A stretch of DNA of 64,000 nucleotides from Peptococcaceae bacterium (GCA_023512435.1 JAILZP010000010.1:1-64000); one strand, 5' to 3'. Shown: positions 16,181 through 26,262, counted from the first letter of the stretch. The notes: generated by a model from the sequence alone, not told the origin. Numbers and translations: made by a program.

Positions 16181-16540
16181 TCAATTTTCATTAAAAAAAA
16201 TGTTTATTCCCTGTATCAATATAAATATCATAGCCAGGCCGCCGACCAGCGTCCATAAATCCTGTTTCGACGCATAGGAAATCAATGTTGTTAAAATTAC
16301 GTTCAAACCGGCATAGGCTATGGTCCACCACTTTCTTCTTTTTTTCCGCACGGATTTTTTTTCAACACTGTTTATAAAGACATTCAGTATATTGTCAACT
16401 TCAGTATCAATAGTGCCCATTGATCGTAAATTATTTAACAAACGATCCTTTTCTTCAAAAGAGGCAGAATCATATTTGTCCTGCAGGAACAGTCTAAGGG
16501 TCTGGTTTTCAACATGCCGGCGGACAATATCCCGTAACAT
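16181..16540 (-). CDS. Hypothetical membrane protein, 2 TM
   Basis: 119 aa. An N-terminal helical, charged half (LFLQDKYDSASFEEKDRLLNN) is followed by a basic block KKRRKWW and two hydrophobic segments near residues 70-90 and 94-113. Starts in the TAATG overlap with the stop of the gene before it, so it is translationally coupled. Family not recognised; perhaps a small membrane sensor or pore. Confidence 0.6.
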   Translation of the reverse strand: MLRDIVRRHVENQTLRLFLQDKYDSASFEEKDRLLNNLRSMGTIDTEVDNILNVFINSVEKKSVRKKRRKWWTIAYAGLNVILTTLISYASKQDLWTLVGGLAMIFILIQGINIFFNEN

Positions 16541-16749
16541 TAAACTTGCCCACTCTCTTTAAGGATTTTAGCCAATTTAACCGCCGATCCCCGTATGTAT
16601 TCCATGAGGTGCTCCCCTATATCCGAAACCATATCCACCGACATTTTTGATATGCCGTTTTTTTCAAAAAAGATTTGCAGGTCCTTTTCTATAAGCAAAT
16701 CTTTATCACCGGCAGCCCGGACATATTCTGCCGTGTTATTTTTGCCCAT
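16540..16749 (-). CDS. Hypothetical small protein
   Basis: 69 aa from ATG 16749 with AAAGGGG upstream. Soluble, helical, with IEKDLQIFFEKNGISKMSVDMVSDIGEHLMEYIRG. No recognised family. It is the first gene of a two-gene unit with the 2-TM protein. Confidence 0.55.
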   Translation of the reverse strand: MGKNNTAEYVRAAGDKDLLIEKDLQIFFEKNGISKMSVDMVSDIGEHLMEYIRGSAVKLAKILKESGQV

Positions 16750-17006
16750 ATGCAAGGCCCCTTTCTTTTATCGTCCATATTGCCATAATATGGATTTGCA
16801 GGTAATAATGTCACTTCTCCCGGGAATGACTGCCCACAAAAATAAACAGACCCGCCCCCGGCGGGGGCACTTCCGGAAAGGGCGGAGGTGCCTGAAGAAT
16901 GCCGGAGAGCGGGTAAGAACTGTAAATAGATTTTTTGTAGTTTCCAGTTATAGACGCGGGCCGTTGGCCGGACCCCTGGTCCCGCCCCCAGCCCGTTGTT
17001 TTTTCT

Positions 17007-20000
17007 CTATACAGCCTGACGGCTGTCTATCATCAGCGAAATCCTTTTTACGACAGCCCGTCCCAGATCGTCGAAAATGGTGTAGACCACCGGTATCAGG
17101 ACCAGGGTTATGACGGTGGAAAAAGTCAGCCCGAAGGCCACCACCACCGCCAGCGGAGCCTGCCCCTCGGCCCCCTCGCCCCCTCCGAAGGCCAGGGGAA
17201 GCAGGGCCAAAACGGTGGACAGGGTGGTCATCAGGATCGGCCGGAGCCTTACCGGGCCCGCCCGGCGCAGCGCCTCATCCCGGCTTAGGCCCCTCTTTCT
17301 CAGGGTGTTCACATAGTCGATGAGGACTATGGCGTTGTTGACCACGATCCCCACCAGCATGATGTAGCCGATCATGGCCGGGACGCTGAGGTGGTGACCC
17401 GTTATGAACAGCCCCAACGCCACCCCGATGATGGTGGGCGGCACGGAAAACATTATTACAAACGGATAAAAAAGTGACTCAAACTGAGCCGCCATAACCA
17501 TATATACCAGCACAACAGCCAGAATTATGGCCATCCCCAGGTCCCCGAAAGACTCTTTCATATCCTCGGCCTGCCCGCCAAGTTCCATGGTGTACCCAGC
17601 GGGCAGCCTGATGGCGTCCAACTTGGCCTGGATGTCCTTGTTCACGCTGCCCAGGTCACGGCCGACCAGTTCGGAGTCCACCTGGACATACCTGGCCTGG
17701 TTGTAACGGGTAATGCTGACCGGAGCCGGCCTTACCCCGATGGCGGCAATTTCTCCCAGTGTTACCTTGGACCCGGTGGCGGTGTTGATCATGGTGTTGG
17801 CCACATTGTTAATATTCAACCGGTAATCTTCCGGGTACATCAAACGTATGTCTATCTCGTCATCACCGGTCTTAACCCTGGAAACAACCTGGCCGTCGAA
17901 GGCAGTCCTGGCTGCGGCCATCACCTGGCCCGCCGTCACCCCGTACTGTCCCGCCCTTTGGCGGTCAAGCAGGACCTGAAGTTCCGGCTTTGCATCCTCA
18001 AGGCTGCTGGATACGTTCCTGGTTCCCGGCACGGTCTTGACCTCGCCTGCCACCCTGTCTCCAAGTTCTTTTAAAACATCAATGTCGTCCCCTCTGATTC
18101 TTATACTGATGGGAGCCCCCGTATGGCCCCCGCTGTCGTCGGTCACCTGGACGGTGAACTTGGCCCCGGGCACGCGGCTCAACTGGTCCCTAAGTTTCTC
18201 CACCGCCTGGACGGTGGAAACATCCCTTTCCTTGAGGGGCTTCAGCTTGATCTGGATGGTGGCCAGGTTTTGGGTGCCGCCTCCCAACATGGCGAAGTAC
18301 CCGCCGGAACCCACCTGGGAAAAAATCAAGTCAGTGGCGGGCATTCCGGCGGCTATTTCCTCCACCCTGGACACCATTCTCCCGGTTTCGGCAAGCTGGG
18401 CCCCTGAGGGAAGCTCCACGGTCACACTGATCTGGCCCTGGTCCATCTGGGGAATGAACTCCGTGCCCACCACGGTAAACAGGAGAACGCAGGAGGCCGC
18501 AAAGAGGCCGGCGGAGCTAAGCACCACCGTCTTGCGGTGTTTCAGCGCCCAGTCCAGCAGGCGGGAATACTGCCCGGCAAAAGCCCTGTATCGCCTGCCG
18601 AATTTTTCGGCGGGAAGGTGAAGCAGCCCTATTATCCTGCCCCTGCCTTCAGCCGCCGGATCATCGCTCTCGGCGATGGTAACCTTCATCATCCGGGTGG
18701 TGATCATCGGCACCAGGGTCAGGGCCGCGAAAAGGGCCGCCAGGTGGGAAAAGCTCACCGTCAGGGCCATGGGGCCGAAGAGAATCCCGGCCAGTCCCTG
18801 CACGAACACAATGGGCATAAAGACCACCACCTGGGTGGCCGCAGACGCCACCACGGCATTGCCCACCTCGGCGGTGCCTTCCTTGGCCGCGGCCACTATC
18901 CCCCGGCCTTCCTGCCTGTGCCTGAAAATGCTTTCCAGCACCACCACCGAGAAGTCCACCAGGGACCCCAGGCCCAGGGCCAAACCGCCCAGGGACAGCA
19001 AATTGATGGTCTGCCCCCCGAAATACATCATGCTGAAGGTGGCAATGACCGATATGGGAATCACCAGGGCCACCACTATGGTGCTGCGGAAGCTCCTCAG
19101 GAACAGGTAGAGAATTACCACCGCCAGCAGGCCGCCGATGACGGCGTGCTCCACCACATTGGATATGGAATCACGAATAAACTTTGACAGGTCCATCACC
19201 ATGTCAAGCCTCATGCCCTGGGGCAGTTCCCGCTGGATACCGGCAACAATTTGATTGACCCGGTTGGCCACCTGCACGGTATTGCTCCCGGTCTCTTTTA
19301 CCACCATCAGGCCCACCGACTGTTTGCCGTTGACATAACTGGCCTGGCGATCTTTTTTATAGTCTTCTTTTATTTCCGCCAGGTCCTTCAGGCGCACCGA
19401 ACCGCCGCCGGGCAGGGTAACGGCGATGTTTTCCAGGTCCTGTGCCTTCTTGTATTCGCCGATTACCCTCACGTCCAGGTCGCTGGAACCCCTGGCCACA
19501 GTTCCGGCCGTTCCCGACAGGTTTTCAGAACTTATGGCCTGGGCCACCTGGCCGGCCGTGAGCCCGTAAGCCTCCATCTTGGACTGGCTTAAAACCACCT
19601 TGATTTCCTTTTCCCGTCCCCCGGTTACGTAGACCGAAGCAACCCCTTCCGCCCTTTCCAGCCTCGGCTTGATGACATCCTCGGCCACCCTCTTCATTTC
19701 CGAAAGGTCGGATCCGGAAAGGGTGAAGGAAAGTATCGGCATGCTGTTGGGGTCCATTTTCAGGACCCTGGGAGTTTTCACTTCGGAGGGCAAATAGCCC
19801 CTGACCATGTCCACCTTGTCCCGTATGTCCAGGGTTGCCTGATCCATATCGGTTCCCCAGTCCAGCCTCACTCCCACCCTGGTCACACCGGGCTCCGACC
19901 ATGAAAAAATCTCCTGAACGTTGCTGACAGTGGAAAGCACGGACTCCAGGGGCCTGGTCACCAGGTTCTCCACCTCTGCCGGGGAAGCCCCCTCGTAATC

Positions 20001-20147
20001 CGCGGTAACCAGTACAAAGGGAAGGTTCATGTCCGGGTAGAGGTCGACCCTGAGCCTGGGCAGGGACACCAGCCCCACCAGCACCAGGGCCACGATCAGC
20101 ATGGTAATGGCCACCGGCCGGTCAACTGAAAAATTGGCTATTTTCAC
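17007..20147 (-). CDS. RND multidrug efflux transporter (AcrB/HAE1 type)
   Basis: 1046 aa, full length, with 12 hydrophobic segments in the RND arrangement and two large extracytoplasmic loops. The start FSVDRPVAITMLIVALVLVGLVSLPRL is typical, and the TM4 region GLALGLGSLVDFSVVVLE carries the proton-relay Asp. Exports hydrophobic compounds by proton antiport. GTG 20147 overlaps the MFP stop; GGGAGG precedes. An outer-membrane channel is not expected in a Gram-positive host and none is present. Confidence 0.92.
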   Translation of the reverse strand: MKIANFSVDRPVAITMLIVALVLVGLVSLPRLRVDLYPDMNLPFVLVTADYEGASPAEVENLVTRPLESVLSTVSNVQEIFSWSEPGVTRVGVRLDWGTDMDQATLDIRDKVDMVRGYLPSEVKTPRVLKMDPNSMPILSFTLSGSDLSEMKRVAEDVIKPRLERAEGVASVYVTGGREKEIKVVLSQSKMEAYGLTAGQVAQAISSENLSGTAGTVARGSSDLDVRVIGEYKKAQDLENIAVTLPGGGSVRLKDLAEIKEDYKKDRQASYVNGKQSVGLMVVKETGSNTVQVANRVNQIVAGIQRELPQGMRLDMVMDLSKFIRDSISNVVEHAVIGGLLAVVILYLFLRSFRSTIVVALVIPISVIATFSMMYFGGQTINLLSLGGLALGLGSLVDFSVVVLESIFRHRQEGRGIVAAAKEGTAEVGNAVVASAATQVVVFMPIVFVQGLAGILFGPMALTVSFSHLAALFAALTLVPMITTRMMKVTIAESDDPAAEGRGRIIGLLHLPAEKFGRRYRAFAGQYSRLLDWALKHRKTVVLSSAGLFAASCVLLFTVVGTEFIPQMDQGQISVTVELPSGAQLAETGRMVSRVEEIAAGMPATDLIFSQVGSGGYFAMLGGGTQNLATIQIKLKPLKERDVSTVQAVEKLRDQLSRVPGAKFTVQVTDDSGGHTGAPISIRIRGDDIDVLKELGDRVAGEVKTVPGTRNVSSSLEDAKPELQVLLDRQRAGQYGVTAGQVMAAARTAFDGQVVSRVKTGDDEIDIRLMYPEDYRLNINNVANTMINTATGSKVTLGEIAAIGVRPAPVSITRYNQARYVQVDSELVGRDLGSVNKDIQAKLDAIRLPAGYTMELGGQAEDMKESFGDLGMAIILAVVLVYMVMAAQFESLFYPFVIMFSVPPTIIGVALGLFITGHHLSVPAMIGYIMLVGIVVNNAIVLIDYVNTLRKRGLSRDEALRRAGPVRLRPILMTTLSTVLALLPLAFGGGEGAEGQAPLAVVVAFGLTFSTVITLVLIPVVYTIFDDLGRAVVKRISLMIDSRQAV

Positions 20148-21355
20148 CTGGGCTCACCTCCCGTCCCCGGTGGGTTGCCCTTTCCGCTTCCTTCCACCCT
20201 CACTTTCATTCCATCCACCAGCAAGTGATTGCCTTTCACCACCACCAGCTCACCCTGCTGCAGTCCGGAGACCACCTGGGTGTATCCATGCCCCTCCAGG
20301 CCGGTGGTTACTTTGCGGTGCCTGGCGATGCCGTTTTCCACCACAAAAATGCCCGCACCGCCGTCCTCGTCCAACAGCGCATCGGTGGGCACCACCAGCG
20401 CACTGTCCACCTGCTTTGTGGTTATACGCAGTTCGGCCACCATGCCGGGCTTCACTTCCTGACTGACCCCGGCCAGTTTAATTTCGGCGGCAAAGGCCTT
20501 GGTCTGGGAATCAGCCTGGGGAGCAACCGACTTTACCGCACCCTTGTAGGTCTTGCCGGTGGCAGCCACAAAAATATCCACCTGCTGGTCCGGGGAAACC
20601 CTGGAGACTACATTTTCAGGCAGATTTACCCTGACCAGCAGCGGATCATCCTGAATGACGGTAAACACCGGTGTCTGCTGGGAAACCATTTCTCCAATAT
20701 CCACAAAACGTTGGGCCACCACACCCGCAAAAGGTGCCTTGACCTCGGTATGGCTGTAGTCCGACCTTGCTTTTTCCAGCATTGCCTGGCACTGCAGGAC
20801 CTGCGCCCGGTTTGCCTTGCAGGCGCTCTCGGCCGCGGCCAGTTTTCCCCTGGCCTCTTCCAGCTGGCTCTGGGACACCGCCCCCTGCCTGAAAAGCTCT
20901 TCAAAACGCTGGTAGTTCAGCCTGGCATTTTCATAGCCGGTTTCCGCCTGGATTGAATTGGCCTCGGCCATGGCCAGGCTGGCTTCAGCCTGTTTAAGTG
21001 CGGAAAGGTAATCGGACTGTTCGATGGTGAGCAGGGTTTCTCCCTGCTTTACCCTCCGGCCCACATCTGCGTTCACCGAAGCGACCCTGCCCATAATCTT
21101 GGGAGACAGCCTGGCCTCGGCAAAGGGTGTTACCGTTCCGGCCACACTTAATTCTTCCCCAATGGGCCGGCTCATTACGGAAGCAACCTCCACCGGCTGC
21201 GGCATTTCCCCGGTGGCTGGACTCTCCGCCTTCCTTGAGTTCAACCTTGACACGATCAACAAAAGGACCAGGACCAGTATGGCTGCCACAGCCACCGGCC
21301 TGATCCACCTTCTCCTTTTCTCCCCGGCTTCGGTAAGCTCATTCTTTAGATCCAT
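20144..21355 (-). CDS. RND efflux membrane fusion protein
   Basis: About 403 aa. One N-terminal membrane helix (WIRPVAVAAILVLVLLLIV), a barrel-sandwich hybrid with SPKIMGRVASVNADVGRRVK, a long coiled-coil hairpin (about residues 95-175), and a C-terminal beta domain with VVPTDALL. It links RND pump and cell wall space. ATG at 21355 gives better spacing from GAGGAG than 21358. Encoded between marR and the RND gene, overlapping both. Confidence 0.9.
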   Translation of the reverse strand: MDLKNELTEAGEKRRRWIRPVAVAAILVLVLLLIVSRLNSRKAESPATGEMPQPVEVASVMSRPIGEELSVAGTVTPFAEARLSPKIMGRVASVNADVGRRVKQGETLLTIEQSDYLSALKQAEASLAMAEANSIQAETGYENARLNYQRFEELFRQGAVSQSQLEEARGKLAAAESACKANRAQVLQCQAMLEKARSDYSHTEVKAPFAGVVAQRFVDIGEMVSQQTPVFTVIQDDPLLVRVNLPENVVSRVSPDQQVDIFVAATGKTYKGAVKSVAPQADSQTKAFAAEIKLAGVSQEVKPGMVAELRITTKQVDSALVVPTDALLDEDGGAGIFVVENGIARHRKVTTGLEGHGYTQVVSGLQQGELVVVKGNHLLVDGMKVRVEGSGKGNPPGTGGEPR

Positions 21356-21830
21356 CATGGCTCCTCTTTTCGTTTTTCTCCTTAATGGCTAGTTCCAGCG
21401 TATCCCGCAGAATCTTCTGGGCTTTTATTATAAGTTCAGCGTTTTCTTTGCCCATTTTAAGGATAAGATGCTCCATCCTTTCCCTCAGCCTTTTTAAATA
21501 GTTTTCTACGGCTTTCCTCCCCCTGGGTGTAAGGCACACGTACACCACCCGGCGGTCGCTTTCACTGCGCTCCCTGGTGATCAGTCCCCCCCTGACCATC
21601 CTGTCCACCAGGCTGGAAACGGCTGCCATGGTCACACCCAGGTAGTCCGCGATAGCCGATACCGTGGAGCTCTCGTTTTCCAGCAGATATTTCAGCAAGA
21701 CCGCCTGAACGTGGGTCAGGCCGTCTTTCTGGTCCTTTTCAAACATGTATGCCGCGTATAAAGGGAGAAGCTCCGCCCGGATCTTCCCCAGTTCGTCTGA
21801 GCACCTGGTTATCCAGTCCCTGCCCTCCAT
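21339..21830 (-). CDS. MarR-family regulator of efflux operon
   Basis: 163 aa winged helix. VSAIADYLGVTMAAVSSLVDRMVRGGLITRERSESDRRVVYVCLTPRGRKAV is the complete MarR DNA-binding domain with the conserved D-R-R wing. First gene of the marR-MFP-RND operon, overlapping the next gene by 17 nt. Two perfect palindromes lie just upstream, so self-repression is likely, relieved by a pump substrate. Confidence 0.9.
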   Translation of the reverse strand: MEGRDWITRCSDELGKIRAELLPLYAAYMFEKDQKDGLTHVQAVLLKYLLENESSTVSAIADYLGVTMAAVSSLVDRMVRGGLITRERSESDRRVVYVCLTPRGRKAVENYLKRLRERMEHLILKMGKENAELIIKAQKILRDTLELAIKEKNEKRSHDGSKE

Positions 21831-21860
21831 ACCATCTCTCCCCGTAAAATATTAATAGAT

Positions 21861-21887
21861 TAAATATTTAGCTATGTTAAATTTAAC
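21861..21887. promoter_or_regulatory. Palindromes upstream of marR, candidate MarR operators
   Basis: GTTAAATTTAAC (21876-21887) and TAAATATTTA (21861-21870) are both perfect palindromes, 31-57 nt before the marR start. Position and symmetry fit a MarR dimer site. Confidence 0.55.
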
Positions 21888-21932
21888 CTTTCGTCTTCCC
21901 CCTGTCAACCTGAAATTTACCGTTAAAATTTT

Positions 21933-21954
21933 AGGCCGCCTTTTTCTGCGGCCT
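21933..21954 (-). terminator. Terminator of HIT gene
   Basis: AGGCCGC and GCGGCCT, 7-bp stem, followed on the minus strand by AAAATTTTAAC. Located downstream of the HIT gene stop. Confidence 0.55.
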
Positions 21955-21982
21955 GTGCTGGTCCCGGGTGCACCCCGGCTGA

Positions 21983-22474
21983 TTATTTATTTTTTTCGTT
22001 CTCCATCGCTTCGACCAATTTCTTGTACGTAAGATCAAGCCCCTCGGAAATAACCCTGACATCTCCGATAACGGGCATGAAATTGGTGTCTCCTCCCCAG
22101 CGGGGCACCACATGGATGTGGAAATGTCCGGGAACTCCCGCGCCGGCTATTTTTCCCAGGTTGACACCGACATTGAAGCCCTCGGGGCTGAAGGATCCCT
22201 TGATCAGCCGGATCATCCTCTGGGTCACCAGGCCCAGTTCCAGGATCTCGTCCTGGTCCAGGTCGGTCAAATCTCCCACGTGCCTTTTCGGAGCGATGAG
22301 GAGGTGGCCGTTATTATACGGGTACAGGTTCAACAGTACAAAGGTCTTGTGCCCCCGGTATAATACGTAGTTCTCGGCATCCCGGTCCGATTCAAGTTTT
22401 TCGCAAAAAATGCAGGCGGATCCGTGATCCTTTCCTATGTATACCGTCCTCCAGGGCGCCCATATCCTGTCCAT
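21983..22474 (-). CDS. HIT-family nucleotide hydrolase/phosphorylase
   Basis: 163 aa. Starts MDRIWAPWR, has a CxxC zinc pair (Cys21, Cys24) and the histidine triad HFHIHVV (His117, 119, 121). The WAPWR start and length place it with the Ap4A phosphorylase-like HIT proteins of Clostridia and actinobacteria, rather than with the short HINT proteins. Cytosolic. GGAGAAAGG precedes the ATG. Confidence 0.87.
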   Translation of the reverse strand: MDRIWAPWRTVYIGKDHGSACIFCEKLESDRDAENYVLYRGHKTFVLLNLYPYNNGHLLIAPKRHVGDLTDLDQDEILELGLVTQRMIRLIKGSFSPEGFNVGVNLGKIAGAGVPGHFHIHVVPRWGGDTNFMPVIGDVRVISEGLDLTYKKLVEAMENEKNK

Positions 22475-22581
22475 AGAAATCCCTTTCTCCTTCGCATTTT
22501 TTTTGTTTTTTTTTCTACGTGCAATATGTCAACTCCTTCAGGTGAAACCAGGGGTGACACGCTCCTTGTTTTCCGGCCGGT

Positions 22582-23706
22582 TTAGACATAAATCCTGGGC
22601 ACCCTGGTCCCCACCATGCAGACCACCTCGTAATTTATGGTCCCGATCCAGCCGGCCACCTCCTCCACGGGCAGGACCCGGTCCCCCTGCCTGCCGAAGA
22701 GGACCACCTCGTCACCGGGGGCAACTCCCGGAATGTTTCCCACATCAATCATGCACTGGTCCATGCACACCCTGCCCACCACCGGGGCACGTTGCCCTCT
22801 CACCAGCACTTCCCCCCTGTTGGAAAGGCGCCTTGAATACCCGTCGGCGTAACCCACGGGGAGGGTGGCGATGACGGTGGGCCTTTCAGTTTTATAGGTA
22901 CACCCGTAACTTACTGAGAAGCCCTCGGGAACGGGCCTGACCTGGGCCACCCTGGTCTTAAAAGACATCACCGGCCTCAGTATTATCCTGTGCCTGCTCA
23001 CCTCGGCGGAAGGATAAAGCCCATACAGCGCGATCCCGGCCCTGACCAGATTCAGGCGGCTTTCGGGGAAATCCAGGATGGCTGCGCTGTTGGCACAGTG
23101 CCTCAGGGCAAAATCCAGCCCCTCCCGGCGCAGATCCTCCAGAAGCTTGACAAACTTCATCCACTGCGACCTGGTGTATGACTTGTCCGCGCTGTCGGCG
23201 GCAGCAAAATGGGTGAAAATGCCCACCGCCTCGAGGTTTGGCAGGGCGGCGATTTCTTTTACCTCCAGCACCGCGGAACCTGTGCCGGCCATCACCCCGA
23301 TCCTGCCCATACCCGTATCTATCTTGATATGCACGGGAATTTTCACCCCCATCCTGGCCGCCTGTTCGTTAACCATATGGGCATATTCTTTTCCGAAAAC
23401 GGCCTGTTCAAGGCCTTGTTCCACCACCTCGCGGATCAGGCCGGCCGGGGTATACCCCAAAACCAGAATGGGCGACTCTATGCCTGCCCTGCGGAGATGG
23501 GCGCCCTCGGCGGACCGGGCCACCGCAAGGCGGGCGGCCCCTCCGGCCAGGGCCGTTTTGGCCGTCTCCACGGCCCCGTGGCCGTATGCGTTGGCCTTGA
23601 CCACGGCCATCACCCCGGCCCGGGGGCCTGCTGCCCGGCAAATCTCCCTGATGTTGTGTGACAGGGCGTCCAGGTCTATTTCAGCCCAGGCTGGCAGATC
23701 AATCAT
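22582..23706 (-). CDS. alr: Alanine racemase
   Basis: 374 aa, full length. [12 protein letters not shown] holds the PLP lysine (Lys37); [10 protein letters not shown] carries the second catalytic Tyr; [13 protein letters not shown] is the conserved mid-domain motif. Makes D-alanine for peptidoglycan. It lies after nnrE/D and acpS on the same strand, an order usual in Firmicutes. Confidence 0.94.
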   Translation of the reverse strand: MIDLPAWAEIDLDALSHNIREICRAAGPRAGVMAVVKANAYGHGAVETAKTALAGGAARLAVARSAEGAHLRRAGIESPILVLGYTPAGLIREVVEQGLEQAVFGKEYAHMVNEQAARMGVKIPVHIKIDTGMGRIGVMAGTGSAVLEVKEIAALPNLEAVGIFTHFAAADSADKSYTRSQWMKFVKLLEDLRREGLDFALRHCANSAAILDFPESRLNLVRAGIALYGLYPSAEVSRHRIILRPVMSFKTRVAQVRPVPEGFSVSYGCTYKTERPTVIATLPVGYADGYSRRLSNRGEVLVRGQRAPVVGRVCMDQCMIDVGNIPGVAPGDEVVLFGRQGDRVLPVEEVAGWIGTINYEVVCMVGTRVPRIYV

Positions 23707-23772
23707 GCATGTTCACCTCTGATCAGCGCAAATTCCGGAAAACTGCAAATTCACAGCCCCTTAATTCAACTT

Positions 23773-25332
23773 TCAGTTTTCACGGCTTTCAATCAACCTG
23801 GCCACCCCGGGCAGGGCGTCCAGGATGTCACCGGCCACAAGACCCATCATGCCCTTTTCCCTGGCCGCCGTATCCCCCGCCATTCCGTGCAGGTAAACCC
23901 CCGCCGCCGCTGCCCCGGCGGCTTCGACTCCCTGGGCCATGAACCCGGCGATTATTCCTGTAAGCACGTCGCCGCTGCCTCCGGTGGCCATGCCGGGATT
24001 CCCGGTGGTATTTATGTACGCAGTCCCGTCAGGGGCAGCCACGATTGTCCTGTGGCCTTTCAGCACCAGCACCGCCCCCCAGGCTGAAGACCACGACCGG
24101 GCCGCATGCAGCCTGTCATTTTGCACAGCCGCGGCGGAAATGCCGGCCAGCCGCGCCATTTCACCGGGGTGGGGAGTCAGCACCAGGGGTTTCCCGGCTT
24201 TTTTAATCAAGTCCGTATGATCGACAAAGGCATTGAGGCCGTCGGCATCCAGAACGATGGGAATATGTGAAAGATCGACGATTCTCCGGACGGCCTCCAC
24301 AGTCTCTGGATTGGTGGACAGGCCCGGCCCCAGGGCCAGCACATCAGATCTTTCAAGCATTCCCCGGATGACGGGCAGGGCCTCCTTTGACAGCGTACCG
24401 GCGCTGGTCTGGGGAACCGGTGTCACCATCACCTCGGTCATTTTGGAGGCCACCGGGCAGTATATTCCCTCGGGAACGGCCAGGGTAACCAGTCCGGCAC
24501 CCGCCCTGGCCGCGGCCCCGGCGGTGAGGCAGGCCGCCCCGGCCATGCCGCGGGAACCGCCAATCACCAGCACCCTCCCGTAATCCCCCTTGTGGGATGA
24601 GCTGTGCCTGAAGGGAACCCATCCCCTGACCATGCTTTCTTCAACCAGGTTGCATTTAATCCGATCATCCGCCAAAACGGACCCGGGAAGAGAAATATCC
24701 ACCACCCTAAGTTCTCCGGTGCATTCGGCCCCCGGTTCCAGCAAATGCCCCACCTTGGGGAGGCCGAAAGTCACCGTAAGGCTGGCCCTTATGCAAGGCC
24801 CGCCGGCTCTCCCGCTGTCCGCCTCCACCCCGGAGGGGATATCCACCGCTATGACCGGCTTACCGCTGGCGTTGACGGCTTCGATGATGCGGCCGGCGTA
24901 ATCCATTACCGTACCCCTGAATCCGGTTCCATATATGGCGTCGATAACAATATCGGTTCTTACCAGGAACAGCCTCACCGCGTTGAAGTCATCCTTCTGG
25001 GTGACGGTATATACCTTCTGCCCCATTCTCCGCCATATCTCCAGGTTTACAGCGGCGTCCCCGGTTATTTTGCCGGGGTCCTCCAGCAAAAGAACTTTAA
25101 CGTCGGCCCCCATATTAAAAAGGTGCCTGGCAGCCACCAGCCCGTCTCCCCCGTTGTTTCCCTTTCCGGCAAAAATGGTCACCGTCTTGCCCTGAACACC
25201 GGACAGTTTCTCCTGCACCGCCTGGACCACACTGATCCCCGCGTTTTCCATCAGCACAATGCCGGGAATCTTAAATTCAGCCATGGCCCTCTGGTCTATT
25301 TCCCTCATCTCCCGGGCGGTCGCAACCTTCAC
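23773..25332 (-). CDS. nnr: Bifunctional NAD(P)H-hydrate epimerase/dehydratase
   Basis: 519 aa fusion. Residues 1 to about 215 are the epimerase (NnrE) with AGKGNNGGDGLVAARHLF; about 225-519 the ADP-dependent dehydratase (NnrD) with VIGGSRGMAGAACL and GNPGMATGGSGDVLTGIIAG. Repairs hydrated NAD(P)H. GTG 25332 has AGAGGGGG upstream and lies 4 nt after the acpS stop, so both are co-transcribed. Confidence 0.94.
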   Translation of the reverse strand: MKVATAREMREIDQRAMAEFKIPGIVLMENAGISVVQAVQEKLSGVQGKTVTIFAGKGNNGGDGLVAARHLFNMGADVKVLLLEDPGKITGDAAVNLEIWRRMGQKVYTVTQKDDFNAVRLFLVRTDIVIDAIYGTGFRGTVMDYAGRIIEAVNASGKPVIAVDIPSGVEADSGRAGGPCIRASLTVTFGLPKVGHLLEPGAECTGELRVVDISLPGSVLADDRIKCNLVEESMVRGWVPFRHSSSHKGDYGRVLVIGGSRGMAGAACLTAGAAARAGAGLVTLAVPEGIYCPVASKMTEVMVTPVPQTSAGTLSKEALPVIRGMLERSDVLALGPGLSTNPETVEAVRRIVDLSHIPIVLDADGLNAFVDHTDLIKKAGKPLVLTPHPGEMARLAGISAAAVQNDRLHAARSWSSAWGAVLVLKGHRTIVAAPDGTAYINTTGNPGMATGGSGDVLTGIIAGFMAQGVEAAGAAAAGVYLHGMAGDTAAREKGMMGLVAGDILDALPGVARLIESREN

Positions 25333-25336
25333 GGCG

Positions 25337-25723
25337 TCATACCCCCTCTTTCACGGCCAGGGCAAAGGCGATCGCCCTTCCCCGGTCGTGGCTTATGCTG
25401 ATTAAAAACCTGTTAATTCCTGCCTTTCCCGCCAATTCCCGGGCTTTCCCCCTGAGCGTTATTCCGGGTGCCGTGCTCCCGGAGCGGACTACCTCCACAT
25501 CGGTCCACCTGCACCCGGCCAGGCCGGTTCCAAGGGACTTTAATACGGCCTCCTTGGCCGCAAACCTGGCCGCCAGGCATGGATACGGGTCGGCCCTGCC
25601 GGAGCAGAAGGCCAGCTCGGCGTCCGTGAAGACCCTTTTTAAAAAACGGTCCCCTTTCCTGCCGACTGTCTTTTTTATGCGTTCTATCTCCACAATGTCT
25701 GTTCCAATCCCGCTTATGATCAC
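25337..25723 (-). CDS. acpS: Holo-[acyl-carrier-protein] synthase
   Basis: 128 aa from GTG 25723, preceded by GGAGG; longer upstream readings have no ribosome binding site. GIGTDIVEIERI holds the Mg-binding Asp and RFAAKEAVLKSLGTGL the second acidic ligand. Transfers phosphopantetheine from CoA to ACP. Confidence 0.93.
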   Translation of the reverse strand: MIISGIGTDIVEIERIKKTVGRKGDRFLKRVFTDAELAFCSGRADPYPCLAARFAAKEAVLKSLGTGLAGCRWTDVEVVRSGSTAPGITLRGKARELAGKAGINRFLISISHDRGRAIAFALAVKEGV

Positions 25724-25790
25724 GCTGTACCTCCACCAAAAAACACTCCCGCAATCCTCCGGCTCCATAAAATTCTCCAAGACAAATAGA

Positions 25791-25813
25791 AAAACCTGCC
25801 TCCAGCAGGTTTT
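25791..25813. terminator. Bidirectional terminator upstream of acpS
   Basis: AAAACCTGC and GCAGGTTTT, perfect 9-bp stem with a CTCCA loop. It ends the transcript of the coiled-coil protein gene (25831-26190) before acpS. Confidence 0.75.
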
Positions 25814-25830
25814 CCGGGATCCCAAATTAA

Positions 25831-26190
25831 TTACTGCAGGCCTGAACCCTTATGGGGCTTGCCAAAATGCCCGGTAAGCTTAAAACTTACCCATTCCGGG
25901 AAAGAAACCCCCGACCTGGAGAAAAATTCGCTTTCTCCGGCCCTTTCACGGTCCTTTTTTTTCAGAAAGTCCCGCACAAGCCCCAGAACGGCCTCGTACA
26001 TATTGCTTTCCACCAGGTTTTCTTCCATCAGGAGAACCCGCAGGGCAAGATTCTCTTCCTCCAGTTTTTTTATCCTGCTGAGAAGCTCAATAAACATCAA
26101 CCTGGTTATATCCCCGTCGATGACCCTGTCCACGTCCGCCAGCATGGCCATAATCTTAGTATCGCTGGTCATTTCCCAGACCGCCTGCAT
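25831..26190 (-). CDS. Hypothetical helical protein
   Basis: 119 aa from ATG 26190 with AGGGGTG upstream. Largely helical, with a coiled-coil-like stretch LLSRIKKLEEENLALRVLLMEENL near the middle and a basic C-terminal half. No enzyme motif. Situated alone between acpS and the LytTR operon. Function unknown. Confidence 0.6.
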   Translation of the reverse strand: MQAVWEMTSDTKIMAMLADVDRVIDGDITRLMFIELLSRIKKLEEENLALRVLLMEENLVESNMYEAVLGLVRDFLKKKDRERAGESEFFSRSGVSFPEWVSFKLTGHFGKPHKGSGLQ

Positions 26191-26262
26191 ATTTGACACC
26201 CCTGTTTCTTTTTGACTATTCTGGACAATAAACACATACCTTTATACATTCTGTCAAAACAA

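Noticed and set aside
16756-17006. Gene in the gap between the small hypotheticals and the RND gene
   Set aside because: Only GC-rich hairpins (around 16850-16870 and 16959-16970) are present; no frame with a ribosome binding site.
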